DNA of 25,921 nucleotides from Sulfitobacter sp. (GCA_024636405.1 JAGXHC010000268.1:1-25921), one strand, 5' to 3'. Numbered from the stretch's first letter, positions 7,825-15,529 are shown. The notes: generated by a model not told the origin, from the sequence alone. Made by a program: numbers and translations.

Positions 7825-8790
7825 TTATTTGGTCAGGCAGGCGCGAAGCTCTTTGCCAAGCGCGGGATCAACCTCTTCGACATGGGCCCAGCCGGCATCG
7901 CGCGCCGTGGTCAGCCACTTTTCAGCGTCCGCACCCTCCAGCGTGATCGTCTCAATGCCCGCTTCGGCCTGTTTGGCGTACTCTGCCGCATTGCGCTCTG
8001 CGTTCTGGGCGTTGGTTGCCTCCATCCAGACGGCGCCTTCGTTCAGCAACGCGCGCTGCTCGTCTGTCAGACCGTCCCAGACGTCGAGATTGACCAGAAT
8101 GTTCACATCCACATTATAAAACGTAGGATCGACGCGATATTTCGTCTGCTCGTCCCAGCCAAGGTCCAGCACGCCCTGCCCCGGCCAGCCGTAGCCGTCG
8201 ATGGCACCGCGTTCCAGCGCGCTATAGACTTCGCCCGGCGCCGTGCGCACCAAATTGGCACCCAATGCCGCGAACATCGCCTGATAGACCGGCGTGGTGC
8301 GGATTGTCAGCCCCGACAGGTCGGGACCGGTGATCGGCTTGGTCAGATAAAGGTGAAAACCCATGCCGTCACCCGCGTGGGCCAGGTATTTCACGTTCAT
8401 CTGCTCGCCGTGAATGCGGTCTATGACCTCGAAACAGCCGTTCTCGCGCTGTTCCTGAACGGTGTTTTCCGCCAGATGAAGCGCATCTCCCGTGGCCACC
8501 AGATTGGGATAGAATGCGGAGGTGACATTGGCGATGTCGACAACGCCCGATTGCACCGCATTGCCAAGCTCGAACGGTGGCACCGCTTCGGGTCCACCAA
8601 CGATTTCGATCTGAACAACACCTTTGCCATTCTCGTTGACCCACCCGACGAACGCCTCGAATTCGCGGCTGAATGTCGTGCCGAGGTTAAAGGCGGAGAC
8701 GCTGCGCAAGGTGATCTCGTCCGCGTGTGCCGCAGGTGTCACGATCGTGCCAGCCAGCAAAGCGGCGGCGAATGTGGTCTTGAAGTTCAT
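7825..8790 (-). CDS. TRAP transporter substrate-binding protein, DctP-type
   Basis: Periplasmic solute-binding protein of 321 aa. The N-terminus is a Sec signal peptide (basic MNFK, hydrophobic stretch, likely cleavage after AHA about residue 23). The mature part has the DctP pattern: LGTTFSREFEAFVGWVNE, LIRTT-type strand LTIRTTPVYQAMFAALGAN, then PGEVYSALERGAIDGYGWPG, the segment that normally contacts the carboxylate of the ligand. The Arg in TIRTTP is the usual carboxylate-binding residue. A strong GGGAGGA ribosome-binding site precedes the ATG. As first gene of the operon it is usually the most highly expressed. The ligand is unknown; a carboxylic acid is likely from family behaviour. Confidence 0.92.
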   Translation of the reverse strand: MNFKTTFAAALLAGTIVTPAAHADEITLRSVSAFNLGTTFSREFEAFVGWVNENGKGVVQIEIVGGPEAVPPFELGNAVQSGVVDIANVTSAFYPNLVATGDALHLAENTVQEQRENGCFEVIDRIHGEQMNVKYLAHAGDGMGFHLYLTKPITGPDLSGLTIRTTPVYQAMFAALGANLVRTAPGEVYSALERGAIDGYGWPGQGVLDLGWDEQTKYRVDPTFYNVDVNILVNLDVWDGLTDEQRALLNEGAVWMEATNAQNAERNAAEYAKQAEAGIETITLEGADAEKWLTTARDAGWAHVEEVDPALGKELRACLTK

Positions 8791-8863
8791 GTTAATCCTC
8801 CCAGATTTTCGAGCGCCCCACCATCAACCGATGTGGGTCCATATTTATATGTATCTGCATGTA

Positions 8864-8914
8864 GTGGTAGGCCGCACAGCCGCGTGCGTCAACCTGACCC
8901 GTGCAAAATTGCAC
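8864..8914 (-). promoter_or_regulatory. Candidate promoter and operator of the TRAP operon
   Basis: On the minus strand, TTGACG (8892-8887) and TACCAC (8869-8864) are 17 bases apart. An interrupted palindrome GTGCAA-AA-TTGCAC lies at 8901-8914, just upstream of the -35. An AT-rich stretch follows at 8841-8858. The layout suits a regulator-bound site at an inducible transporter promoter. No regulator gene is next to it, and the -10 is weak. The rest of the gap (8791-9032) shows nothing else. Confidence 0.33.
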
Positions 8915-9032
8915 TATCTCGCATGTGGCGCAGTCGGAAATGTCTGAGATAAGATGCGTCGCCGTACCGCAGCGCGCGCCATCCGTTCAAAATACGACGG
9001 CAAATCAACCGAAATGTTCAAACTTGCAAGAT

Positions 9033-9118
9033 TGGTGCGGTCGGAGAGACTCGAACTCTCACGGGTGTTACCCCACAGCGACCTCAACGCTGCGCGTCTA
9101 CCATTCCGCCACGACCGC
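9033..9118 (-). tRNA. tRNA-Leu (anticodon GAG)
   Basis: The reverse complement folds as a class II tRNA of 86 bases with encoded CCA. The 5' acceptor arm GCGGTCG pairs with CGACCGC before A-CCA. The anticodon stem CAGCG/CGCTG holds the loop TTGAGGT, anticodon GAG, reading CUC/CUU leucine codons. A long variable arm (GTGGGGTAACACC) and the T-arm GAGAGTTCGAGTCTCTC follow. All invariant parts are present, so it should be functional. Confidence 0.96.
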
Positions 9119-9138
9119 ACGCCATGGATGGTCCGCAG

Positions 9139-9167
9139 GGTTTAGCCAAACACTGCCCCCTTGTGAA
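9139..9167 (-). promoter_or_regulatory. Possible promoter of tRNA-Leu
   Basis: On the minus strand TTCACA (9167-9162) and TAAACC (9144-9139) are separated by 17 bases, and the tRNA begins 20 bases further on. The spacing is good but both hexamers are imperfect. Confidence 0.38.
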
Positions 9168-9181
9168 GAGACAATCGGCAC

Positions 9182-9213
9182 AAAAAAGACCCGGCACATT
9201 TCTGCGCCGGGTC
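9182..9213 (-). terminator. Rho-independent terminator of the peptidoglycan-binding-protein gene
   Basis: GACCCGGC and GCCGGGTC (9188-9195 and 9206-9213) form an 8-bp GC-rich stem with a 10-base loop. On the minus strand the stem is followed by six T (9187-9182). It lies 27 bases after the stop of the gene at 9241-10599 and insulates it from tRNA-Leu. Confidence 0.88.
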
Positions 9214-9240
9214 GGGTAAGATGTACGCCGTTGACGCGCC

Positions 9241-10599
9241 CTATTCGCTGATCGAAAAGGTCGGCAGTCCCGTGCTTGACGCCGGTTGGACCAGCGGCAA
9301 GGCGGCGGAAGCAGGCGCGCCGCCGGTGCGTTGAGACGCCTGGCGGATCAGTTCGGTACGCTCCGGCTGACCCGGAACAAAAACCGCCGCCGCCCCTGAA
9401 TCAGCAGCGGCCAGTCCTGCCGCGTACCAGCTTGCAGCCATATCCACACGCCGCGCCGGGCCAAAGCCCTGCGCCAGATGATGGCCCATCAGTTCACCGT
9501 AAACCGCCTCGCCCATCGCGAACAGCAACAACGCCGACCCGACGGCCACATCCATGTTGTCGGTGCGGTATCCGACCCCAAGACAGATCCGCGCGGTGCC
9601 GGAAAGCTGCGCAGGCGACATGCCGGTGCTGAGGATAAACGAAGACACGTCGGCCACCACGGCATCCCGCGGCTTCAGCGACAATGACGCCACATGATCT
9701 TTCATCGCAGGTCCGAAGCCCGCGCATTGCTGTGCGATCTGGTCAGGGGTAAAGCCGCTGATCTGGCTTACCAGTTCTTCAGACCGCGCAATCGCGTAGG
9801 TGCGCGCCAGACAGAACTGTTCATTCAGCGCCGTATTGGGATCGCTCAGGTTGGCCAGCGTGGTGAACCCCCCGTTTGTATTGGTGATCAGCGACACCGT
9901 GTTGCAATGCGATGCAAGCGACGCCTGGGTTCCCGCCCCCATAAAGTTCGGCAATCCGCCGGTTTCAGGGGCAACCGCTGCGGCAAGGCCCGAAAGCCCG
10001 GCCAGTGGTGCCGATCCGGCAACAGTGGTGGTCGTGGTTGTCATGGTGCCCAGTGGTGCTGGCTGCGGCGCGACGTAAACAGTCGTCGTGGGCGACGCAG
10101 GGGCGGTTTGACCCGCCATTTCTGCCCGGTAAGCCTTGAGCAATCCGCGCGTGCCGTCGGGTGTTGCCGCAACTTGCTGCTGCACCGCATATCCGCCCGC
10201 CTGCGCCCGGTTGTAACTTGAGGTCAGCAGATTTTGCTCAAACGCGGAAAGTTGCCCGGTCACAGGATAGCCCAGATAGGCCTGATACTGTGACACCGCA
10301 TCGCGGGTCTTGCGGCCCAACTGCCCGTCAACCGTGCCTGCATCGAAACCAAAGTAATTAAGCGACGCCTGAATGCTCTTGCCTTCTTGCGACACAGGGA
10401 TGCTGGACCGTTGTTTGGTCGCCTTCTTGCGATAACTCCGCTTTGTGGTCGTGCGCCGCTGCTTTTTGGCGTTGGCGCCAACAATGCCGCCGATGATCGC
10501 GCCGGCAATGAAATCTCCTGCGTCTGCCTGCGCGCGCGGCGCGGGAATAATCGCCAACGATGCCGCCAGAACGGCCCCTGTCATGAGTTTGAAAACCAT
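9241..10599 (-). CDS. Exported peptidoglycan-binding-domain protein
   Basis: A 452-aa protein with a Sec signal peptide (cleavage probably after AQA, residue 25). Next come a glycine-rich helix (FIAGAIIGGIVGANA) and a very basic stretch (about 45-64, KKQRRTTTKRSYRKKATKQR). A PG_binding_1 domain spans about 72-125 (IQASLNYFGFDAGTVDGQLGR is its core, seen in overlapping parts). After a Thr/Pro/Ala-rich linker (about 163-200), the C-terminal half (about 220-430) belongs to no family I recognise. That half has four well-spaced cysteines (232, 263, 292, 339) that could form two disulfides in the periplasm. It likely binds cell wall; no hydrolase motif is visible. It is a single-gene unit with its own terminator, and a TTTGGAG ribosome-binding site precedes ATG 10599. 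Confidence 0.82.
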   Translation of the reverse strand: MVFKLMTGAVLAASLAIIPAPRAQADAGDFIAGAIIGGIVGANAKKQRRTTTKRSYRKKATKQRSSIPVSQEGKSIQASLNYFGFDAGTVDGQLGRKTRDAVSQYQAYLGYPVTGQLSAFEQNLLTSSYNRAQAGGYAVQQQVAATPDGTRGLLKAYRAEMAGQTAPASPTTTVYVAPQPAPLGTMTTTTTTVAGSAPLAGLSGLAAAVAPETGGLPNFMGAGTQASLASHCNTVSLITNTNGGFTTLANLSDPNTALNEQFCLARTYAIARSEELVSQISGFTPDQIAQQCAGFGPAMKDHVASLSLKPRDAVVADVSSFILSTGMSPAQLSGTARICLGVGYRTDNMDVAVGSALLLFAMGEAVYGELMGHHLAQGFGPARRVDMAASWYAAGLAAADSGAAAVFVPGQPERTELIRQASQRTGGAPASAALPLVQPASSTGLPTFSISE

Positions 10600-10630
10600 C
10601 GTATCGCTCCAAATGAATCACATAATACGG

Positions 10631-10650
10631 AAATCCTAGCACAAGGATTT
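10631..10650. promoter_or_regulatory. Inverted repeat in a divergent promoter region
   Basis: AAATCCT and AGGATTT (10631-10637 and 10644-10650) are perfect 7-base arms around a 6-base spacer. They lie in the 153-base gap between the leftward cell-wall-binding gene and the rightward DsbA-family gene. A TATTAT on the minus strand (10628-10623) is a candidate -10 for the leftward gene. The repeat sits just upstream of it, so it could be an operator. No known regulator site was recognised. Confidence 0.35.
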
Positions 10651-10752
10651 GCACATCCAAAACATTGATCGGGGTGATATCGGCGCAAAACGCTTGAAAT
10701 TTCGCGTAACGCCTCCGATCTTGAAGGCAAAGCCGCGTGTAAGGAGCATGAA

Positions 10753-11427
10753 ATGCCGACCGAAAATCCATCCCCCGACGCACCTGTGATACAGGTTGAA
10801 ATTGTCTCCGACGTGATGTGCCCGTGGTGCATCGTGGGCTACAAACAGCTTGAGCAGGCCCTTGCCATGACCGGTTTGGGCGCCTTTATCCGCTGGCACC
10901 CGTTTGAATTGAACCCACAGATGCCGCCCGAAGGGCAGAACCTTGGGGAACATATTACCGAAAAATACGGCTCCAGCCCGAAAGACAGCGCCAAGAACCG
11001 CAAGCATCTGACGGATCTTGGCACGGATCTGGGCTTTGCCTTCAACTTTGACGACACCAGCCGGATCGTGAACACCTTTGCCGCCCATCAATTGCTGGAC
11101 TGGGCGCAGGCCAAGGGTGTGCAGCACCCGTTGCAAATGGCGCTTTTCGATGCCCATTTCACGCAGGGCCGCGATGTGTCCGATGTGGACGTGTTGATCG
11201 ACGTGGCAGGCCAGGTCGGGCTTGATAAGGCCGAGGCGCGCGCCGTTCTTGAAAGCGGCAGCCACGCCGAAGAAACCCGCATGCGGCAGAAATACTGGAC
11301 CGAACGGGGTATTTCCGGCGTGCCTTCGATGATCTTTGACGGGCGCTATCTGCTGACCGGCGCGCAGGGGGCCCAGACCTATGCGCAGGTGCTGCAAAAG
11401 ATCGTGGCGGAAAAGCAAGCCGCCTGA
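10753..11427 (+). CDS. DsbA-family (FrnE-like) oxidoreductase
   Basis: Thioredoxin-fold protein of 224 aa without signal peptide, so cytosolic. The active site is CPWC (Cys23, Cys26) in EIVSDVMCPWCIVGYKQ. The cis-proline loop is GISGVPSMIF. Other family segments are WHPFELNPQMP and NTFAAHQLLDWA. These mark the FrnE/DsbA-like subfamily (DSBA domain, polyketide-associated FrnE and relatives), which includes cytosolic disulfide oxidoreductases linked to oxidative stress. A GGAG lies 8 bases before ATG 10753. It stands alone, divergent from the cell-wall-binding gene and 81 bases before lipB. The substrate is unknown. Confidence 0.9.
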   Translation: MPTENPSPDAPVIQVEIVSDVMCPWCIVGYKQLEQALAMTGLGAFIRWHPFELNPQMPPEGQNLGEHITEKYGSSPKDSAKNRKHLTDLGTDLGFAFNFDDTSRIVNTFAAHQLLDWAQAKGVQHPLQMALFDAHFTQGRDVSDVDVLIDVAGQVGLDKAEARAVLESGSHAEETRMRQKYWTERGISGVPSMIFDGRYLLTGAQGAQTYAQVLQKIVAEKQAA

Positions 11428-11508
11428 GTGTCGGCGTGTGAAAACGCGGCCACGTCACTGTTCATACAAACGCTGGCGGCATCCCGGTCAGCTTGGTAAA
11501 CCGCCCCT

Positions 11509-12189
11509 ATGGTTGAATGGATCACTTCTGACGGGCTGACCGACTTTCGCACCGCCGAGGCGTGGATGGAAGCGCGCGCTGCCGCCATTGCCGACGGCAC
11601 GGCAGGTGAATGTATCTGGCTGGTGGAACATCCGCCCCTTTATACGGCGGGCACGTCTGCGCGGATCGAAGACCTGACCGATCCTGACCGGTTTGCGGTC
11701 TACCAGACCAAACGTGGCGGACAATATACCTATCACGGGCCGGGTCAGCGGGTGGCCTATGTCATGCTGGACGTGGCCGCGCGTGGGCGCGACGTGCGCT
11801 GTTTTGTGCGCCAGCTCGAGGATTGGGTGATCGCGACGCTGGATCAGTTCAACCTGCGCGGCGAGATCAGACCGGGGCGCGTCGGTGTCTGGGTACAGCG
11901 CCCGCAAAAGCCCCCCCAGACTGACGGCCAACCCGCCGAAGACAAAATCGCCGCCATCGGCATTCGCCTGCGCAAATGGGTGTCCTTTCATGGCATCAGC
12001 ATCAACGTAGAGCCGGATCTGACCCATTTCGGCGGCATTGTACCCTGCGGCATTGCCGATCACGGGGTCACGTCTTTGGTTGACCTGGGATTGCCGGTAA
12101 CAATGGATGACGTGGATGTCGCCCTGCGTCACAGCTTTGATGTGGTATTCGGAGACAAACCCGTCTGCCCCGGTCGAACCTCGTCATGA
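11509..12189 (+). CDS. lipB: Octanoyltransferase LipB
   Basis: Transfers octanoate from acyl carrier protein to lipoyl domains of 2-oxoacid dehydrogenases and GcvH, the first step of lipoate synthesis; cytosolic. The 226-aa protein has the LipB landmarks: [32 protein letters not shown], then [14 protein letters not shown] with the catalytic Lys146, [12 protein letters not shown], and VPCGI with the catalytic Cys180. The HPP and GG-TYHGPGQ blocks form the acyl-binding site. The length is normal for alphaproteobacteria. The start is ATG 11509, with no other good choice. It is separated from both neighbours by about 80 bases, and no lipA is in the window. Confidence 0.96.
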   Translation: MVEWITSDGLTDFRTAEAWMEARAAAIADGTAGECIWLVEHPPLYTAGTSARIEDLTDPDRFAVYQTKRGGQYTYHGPGQRVAYVMLDVAARGRDVRCFVRQLEDWVIATLDQFNLRGEIRPGRVGVWVQRPQKPPQTDGQPAEDKIAAIGIRLRKWVSFHGISINVEPDLTHFGGIVPCGIADHGVTSLVDLGLPVTMDDVDVALRHSFDVVFGDKPVCPGRTSS

Positions 12190-12269
12190 AATCCAAGCGT
12201 ACCGCCTGACCATCGTGCGTCAGGGGATATACATCCCGGCACAAGCTGCGCCAAAAAGGAAACGATGCG

Positions 12270-14144
12270 ATGCACAGTACCGATGATCTGAGTTGGGACA
12301 GTTGGGACGAACTGAACGATCCGCGCCCTGACCGCACGGGATTTGACGACGTCGTGCAAGATGCGCTGTCGCGGCGCGGGTTTCTGGGCGGTCTGGTCGC
12401 TGTCGGATCGGGCGCAGCGGTGATGGGCGCGGGCGTGATGAACGCCGGTGCCGCACTGGCAGGGACGCACCGCTTTGCCTTCACGCCGATCCCGATCGCC
12501 ACAGACAACACCGTGCATGTGCCCGAAGGGTATGACTGGCACGTGGTGGCCCGCTGGGGCGATCCGATGTTTTCAGATGCTGCTGCTTTTGACGACGCAA
12601 CAGGCGGCGATGCCGCCACCGCCGATCGCGTGTTTGGCGAAAATACCGATGGCATGGCGTTGTTTTCGATTGAGGGCCGCGAGGTGCTCGTCGTGAATCA
12701 CGAATTCGCCAGTCCCCGGATCAACTTGCCCCAGACTGAAAACGGCACACCCGTATCCGCCAAAGACGTCCAGAAGCTGCAAAACCTTCAGGGTGTCACG
12801 GTCGTGGAACTGCAACAAAACGCCGGGGCGTGGCAGATTGTACAGGACGGCGCGCTGAACCGCCGCATCACGCATCTGACGCCGATGCAGATCACCGGCC
12901 CCGCCGCCGGGCATGACATGCTGAAAACCCTGGCAGACCCGACCGGAACCCGAACCTTGGGCACATTCAACAACTGCGGCTCAGGCCGCACGCCCTGGGG
13001 CACCTACCTGACATGCGAGGAGAATTTCAACGGCTACTTTGGTTCAACGGACCCCGAACTTGCGCTGCCTATGGGGTTTGACCGCTACGGCATCGGAGTG
13101 CAAAGCCGCTATTCCTACGAAAAATTCGACCCCCGGTTTGACATCGCGCTGAACCCGAATGAGCCGCACCGCGCCGGGTATGTCGTGGAAATCGACCCCT
13201 CTGATCCAAACAGCACGCCCGTCAAGCACACCGGGCTGGGTCGTTTCAAACATGAAAACGCCGCCGTAACCTTGGCTCAGGACGGGCGTGTGGTTGTCTA
13301 CATGGGTGACGATGAACGCGGCGAATTCTTGTACAAATTCGTTTCTGAAAATGCCTACGCCGCCGGCGCGGACACCGCGACGCTGCTGGATCAAGGTCAG
13401 CTTTTCGCGGCCAAGTTCCTTGAGGATGGCACCGGGCGCTGGCTGGCGCTGACGCCGGACGCGACAGGCATGGACGCGGCACTGATCGCGATCCATACCC
13501 GGCAGGCCGGATCGGCGGTCGGGGCGACCACGATGGACCGCCCGGAGTGGGTCGCGGTGAATCCTGTCACGGCAGAGGCCTATTGCGCCCTGACGAACAA
13601 CAAAAACCGTGGTCTGAGGCCAAATGCGGGCGGCGACGCGACCCCCGTCGGCGGCCCAAATCCACGCCCGGAAAACCTGTACGGCCAGATCGTGCGGTGG
13701 CGTGCGGCGGATAACGATCATGGCTCAGTGTCGTTTACCTGGGATCTCAACGTCATGGCGGGCAATCGCGATGTGCAGAAGGGCGCAAATGCCGGGTCGC
13801 GCAATATCACTTCCGGCAATCTGTTCACATCGCCGGACGGGATGCAGTTTGACACCACCGGAATGCTGTGGATCCAGACCGATGGCGATGACAGCAACAC
13901 AGGGGCGTTTGCCGGGATGGGCAACAACCAGATGCTGGTGGGCGACCCCGTGTCGGGCCGGATTGAACGTTTCCTGACCGGTCCACATGGCGCCGAAGTG
14001 ACCAGCCTTACATGGTCCTCGGACCTTCGCACGATGTTTGTGGGCATCCAGCATCCTGATGCGCCGTTTCCGGATGGCGCAGGCACGCTGCCCCGCTCTG
14101 CGGTGAACGCGGTGCGGCGTACCGATGGCGCGCCGGTCGGCTGA
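12270..14144 (+). CDS. PhoX-family phosphatase (Tat-exported)
   Basis: A 624-aa PhoX/DUF839 protein. A twin-arginine signal lies unusually far in, with SRRGFLGG at residues 34-41 followed by a hydrophobic Ala/Gly-rich stretch ending about AALA; this long pre-RR region is common in PhoX. Tat export fits a cofactor-bearing, folded periplasmic enzyme; known PhoX enzymes are iron-calcium alkaline phosphatases. Signature segments include NNCGSGRTPWGTYLTCEENF (about 230-250), GRFKHENAAV, YMGDDERGEFLYKF and the C-terminal GAEVTSLTWSSD. An AAAGGA precedes ATG 12270 by 9 bases. No Pho box was recognised upstream, so phosphate control is not shown. Some family members have other substrates, so the activity is inferred. 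Confidence 0.92.
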   Translation: MHSTDDLSWDSWDELNDPRPDRTGFDDVVQDALSRRGFLGGLVAVGSGAAVMGAGVMNAGAALAGTHRFAFTPIPIATDNTVHVPEGYDWHVVARWGDPMFSDAAAFDDATGGDAATADRVFGENTDGMALFSIEGREVLVVNHEFASPRINLPQTENGTPVSAKDVQKLQNLQGVTVVELQQNAGAWQIVQDGALNRRITHLTPMQITGPAAGHDMLKTLADPTGTRTLGTFNNCGSGRTPWGTYLTCEENFNGYFGSTDPELALPMGFDRYGIGVQSRYSYEKFDPRFDIALNPNEPHRAGYVVEIDPSDPNSTPVKHTGLGRFKHENAAVTLAQDGRVVVYMGDDERGEFLYKFVSENAYAAGADTATLLDQGQLFAAKFLEDGTGRWLALTPDATGMDAALIAIHTRQAGSAVGATTMDRPEWVAVNPVTAEAYCALTNNKNRGLRPNAGGDATPVGGPNPRPENLYGQIVRWRAADNDHGSVSFTWDLNVMAGNRDVQKGANAGSRNITSGNLFTSPDGMQFDTTGMLWIQTDGDDSNTGAFAGMGNNQMLVGDPVSGRIERFLTGPHGAEVTSLTWSSDLRTMFVGIQHPDAPFPDGAGTLPRSAVNAVRRTDGAPVG

Positions 14145-14166
14145 TCTGCATACCTTTGTAATCTAT

Positions 14167-14189
14167 GATCCGGCAGCGCTGGCCGGATC
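14167..14189 (+). other. Hairpin after the PhoX gene, possible weak terminator
   Basis: GATCCGGC (14167-14174) and GCCGGATC (14182-14189) are perfect arms with a 7-base loop, 23 bases after the phosphatase stop. No T-run follows, so intrinsic termination is doubtful; it may assist rho-dependent ending or protect the mRNA 3' end. Confidence 0.3.
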
Positions 14190-14247
14190 GGCCAAACCCT
14201 GCGCTGATCTGGCAACCGCGCAAGCAGCTGCGACCGTCGACACGGCA

Positions 14248-14276
14248 TTGCACTTTGGAGCGCTTGGCGCTAGGTT
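14248..14276 (+). promoter_or_regulatory. Candidate sigma-70 promoter of fnrL
   Basis: TTGCAC (14248-14253) and TAGGTT (14271-14276) are 17 bases apart. This predicts a transcript start near 14283, about 33 bases before the fnrL ATG and upstream of the FNR box. The match is moderate. Confidence 0.45.
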
Positions 14277-14298
14277 CCACATTCCTCCACAGTTTGCA

Positions 14299-14312
14299 TT
14301 GATCCAGATCAA
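14299..14312 (+). promoter_or_regulatory. FNR box overlapping the fnrL translation start region
   Basis: TTGATCCAGATCAA is a perfect FNR consensus (TTGAT-N4-ATCAA). It ends three bases before the fnrL ATG and lies about 22 bases downstream of the predicted transcript start. A site there should block transcription rather than activate it, so FnrL probably represses its own gene. It also occupies the place where a ribosome-binding site would be. Confidence 0.85.
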
Positions 14313-14315
14313 CTT

Positions 14316-15056
14316 ATGCTCTTTGACATTAAAACACGCGCAAAATGCAGCGAGTGCCCAATCCGGCACCGTGCCATCTGTTCGCGCTGTGAAGACGATG
14401 AACTTGCCACGCTTGAAAGCATCAAAAGCTACAAGGTCTTCAAGGCGGGCGAACCGATTTTGTGGCGCGGCGATCCGTTGACGTTTGTGGCATCCGTCGT
14501 CGAAGGGGTCGCGACCCTGGCCAAAACAATGGAGGACGGCCGCACCCAGACCGTTGGCCTGCTGTTCGCGTCTGACTTTATCGGCAGGCCGGGCAGGCGC
14601 GAAATTGATTATGACGTGGTTGCCGCCACGGATGTGACGCTGTGCTGTTTTCAACGCAAACCTTTTGAACGCCTCATCGCAGCCACACCGCATATCTCCG
14701 AGCGCCTGCTTGAGATGTCGCTGGACGAACTGGATGCCGCGCGCGAATGGATGGTGCTTTTGGGGCGCAAAACAGCCCGCGAAAAGATCGCGACCTTCGT
14801 GGAAATGCTGATGCGTCGCCAGTTTCTGGGCAGAAAAGCCCAGAGCGAACAGGCGCTGGACATGCCGCTGACCCGTGACGACATCGCCAATTACCTTGGT
14901 CTCACGCTGGAAACCGTAAGCCGACAGCTTAACGCGATGAAAAAAGAGGGCATCCTGCGGTTTACTGATCGTCGCCGGTTCGAAGTTGCCGATTTCCGCG
15001 CGTTGCACAAGGCAACGGGTGACGATTCGGAAGACGCGCAGCTTTTCGGAACTTGA
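14316..15056 (+). CDS. fnrL: FNR-type oxygen-sensing transcription regulator FnrL
   Basis: Crp/Fnr-family regulator of 246 aa. The 4Fe-4S ligands are the N-terminal Cys11, Cys14, one or both of Cys22/Cys25, and an internal Cys at 110 or 111, the arrangement of oxygen-labile FNR proteins. A cyclic-nucleotide-fold sensor domain (about 30-150) is followed by a long dimer helix and a C-terminal winged helix. The recognition helix LTLETVSRQLNAM holds the Glu, Ser and Arg that read TTGAT half-sites. In oxygen the cluster is lost and the protein becomes inactive; at low oxygen it binds the boxes in this window. It precedes usp and the cbb3 operon, its expected targets. No ribosome-binding site is evident before ATG 14316 because an FNR box is there. 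An FnrN/FixK assignment is excluded by the cysteines and the Rhodobacterales gene order. Confidence 0.95.
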   Translation: MLFDIKTRAKCSECPIRHRAICSRCEDDELATLESIKSYKVFKAGEPILWRGDPLTFVASVVEGVATLAKTMEDGRTQTVGLLFASDFIGRPGRREIDYDVVAATDVTLCCFQRKPFERLIAATPHISERLLEMSLDELDAAREWMVLLGRKTAREKIATFVEMLMRRQFLGRKAQSEQALDMPLTRDDIANYLGLTLETVSRQLNAMKKEGILRFTDRRRFEVADFRALHKATGDDSEDAQLFGT

Positions 15057-15066
15057 TCTGAATCAT
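15053..15066 (+). promoter_or_regulatory. FNR box of the usp gene, overlapping the fnrL stop codon
   Basis: TTGATCTGAATCAT matches the FNR consensus at nine of ten defined bases. A -10-like TACTTT lies at 15091-15096, which predicts a start near 15102. The box centre (15059.5) is then close to -42, the class II activator position. The box contains the fnrL TGA (15054-15056). Confidence 0.78.
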
Positions 15067-15121
15067 TGCGCGCAAACGCGGCGTGGCCTTTACTTTCTTC
15101 AGTCAAGAAAAGGGCGACACC

Positions 15122-15529
15122 ATGTACAAGAATATCCTTATTCCAGTCGTGCTGGACGATACCGCCAAGAACGAGACAGCGTTTGCCGCAGCGCGGGCGC
15201 TGGCCGATGCGGATGCGCGCTTCACGCTGCTGCATGTAATAGAGACCATTCCGGTCTACGTGACCGAATTCATCCCCAAGGATATCATGACCACCGCCCG
15301 CAAGACCGTGTCGGCCGAACTTGGCACGCTTGCCCGGTTGCTGCCCGAATGTGAGGTGGCAATTGACGAAGGGCGTGCCGGGCCGCGGATCTTCAAATGG
15401 GCCGAAGAGAACGGCGTGGATTGCATCGTGATTCCCTCTCACCGGCCTGTATTCTCGGATATCATGCTGGGATCGGTAGCGCATTATGTGGTGCGCCATG
15501 CAAAATGCGCCGTGCACGTGGTTCGCTGA
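15122..15529 (+). CDS. Universal stress protein (UspA family)
   Basis: Small cytosolic protein of 135 aa with one Usp domain: MYKNILIPVVLDD at the start, LLHVIETIPVYV in the middle, and the C-terminal SHRPVFSDIMLGSVAHYVVRHAKCAVHVVR (read as two adjoining parts). The last segment corresponds to the nucleotide-binding loop of ATP-binding Usp proteins, though GSHR is replaced by PSHR. The start ATG 15122 is preferred over a GTG at 15083 because the domain begins there and a GGG-rich ribosome-binding site lies just upstream. An FNR box and -10 element precede it, so it is probably induced at low oxygen. The same usp gene sits between fnrL and ccoN in Rhodobacter, suggesting a role in micro-oxic survival. 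Its biochemical role is unknown. Confidence 0.92.
   Translation: MYKNILIPVVLDDTAKNETAFAAARALADADARFTLLHVIETIPVYVTEFIPKDIMTTARKTVSAELGTLARLLPECEVAIDEGRAGPRIFKWAEENGVDCIVIPSHRPVFSDIMLGSVAHYVVRHAKCAVHVVR

Noticed and set aside
7063..8952. Plus-strand open frame of 629 codons
   Set aside because: It lies antisense to the three TRAP transporter genes and its product has no family features; its length comes from high GC content.
10663..10680. TTGAT-containing sequence upstream of the DsbA-family gene, considered as an FNR box
   Set aside because: Only one half-site matches; the second half lacks ATCAA at the required spacing.
12205..12237. Two short inverted repeats upstream of the PhoX gene, considered as a Pho box or lipB terminator
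   Set aside because: They do not contain the paired CTGTCAT-type half-sites of a Pho box, and no T-run follows for a terminator.
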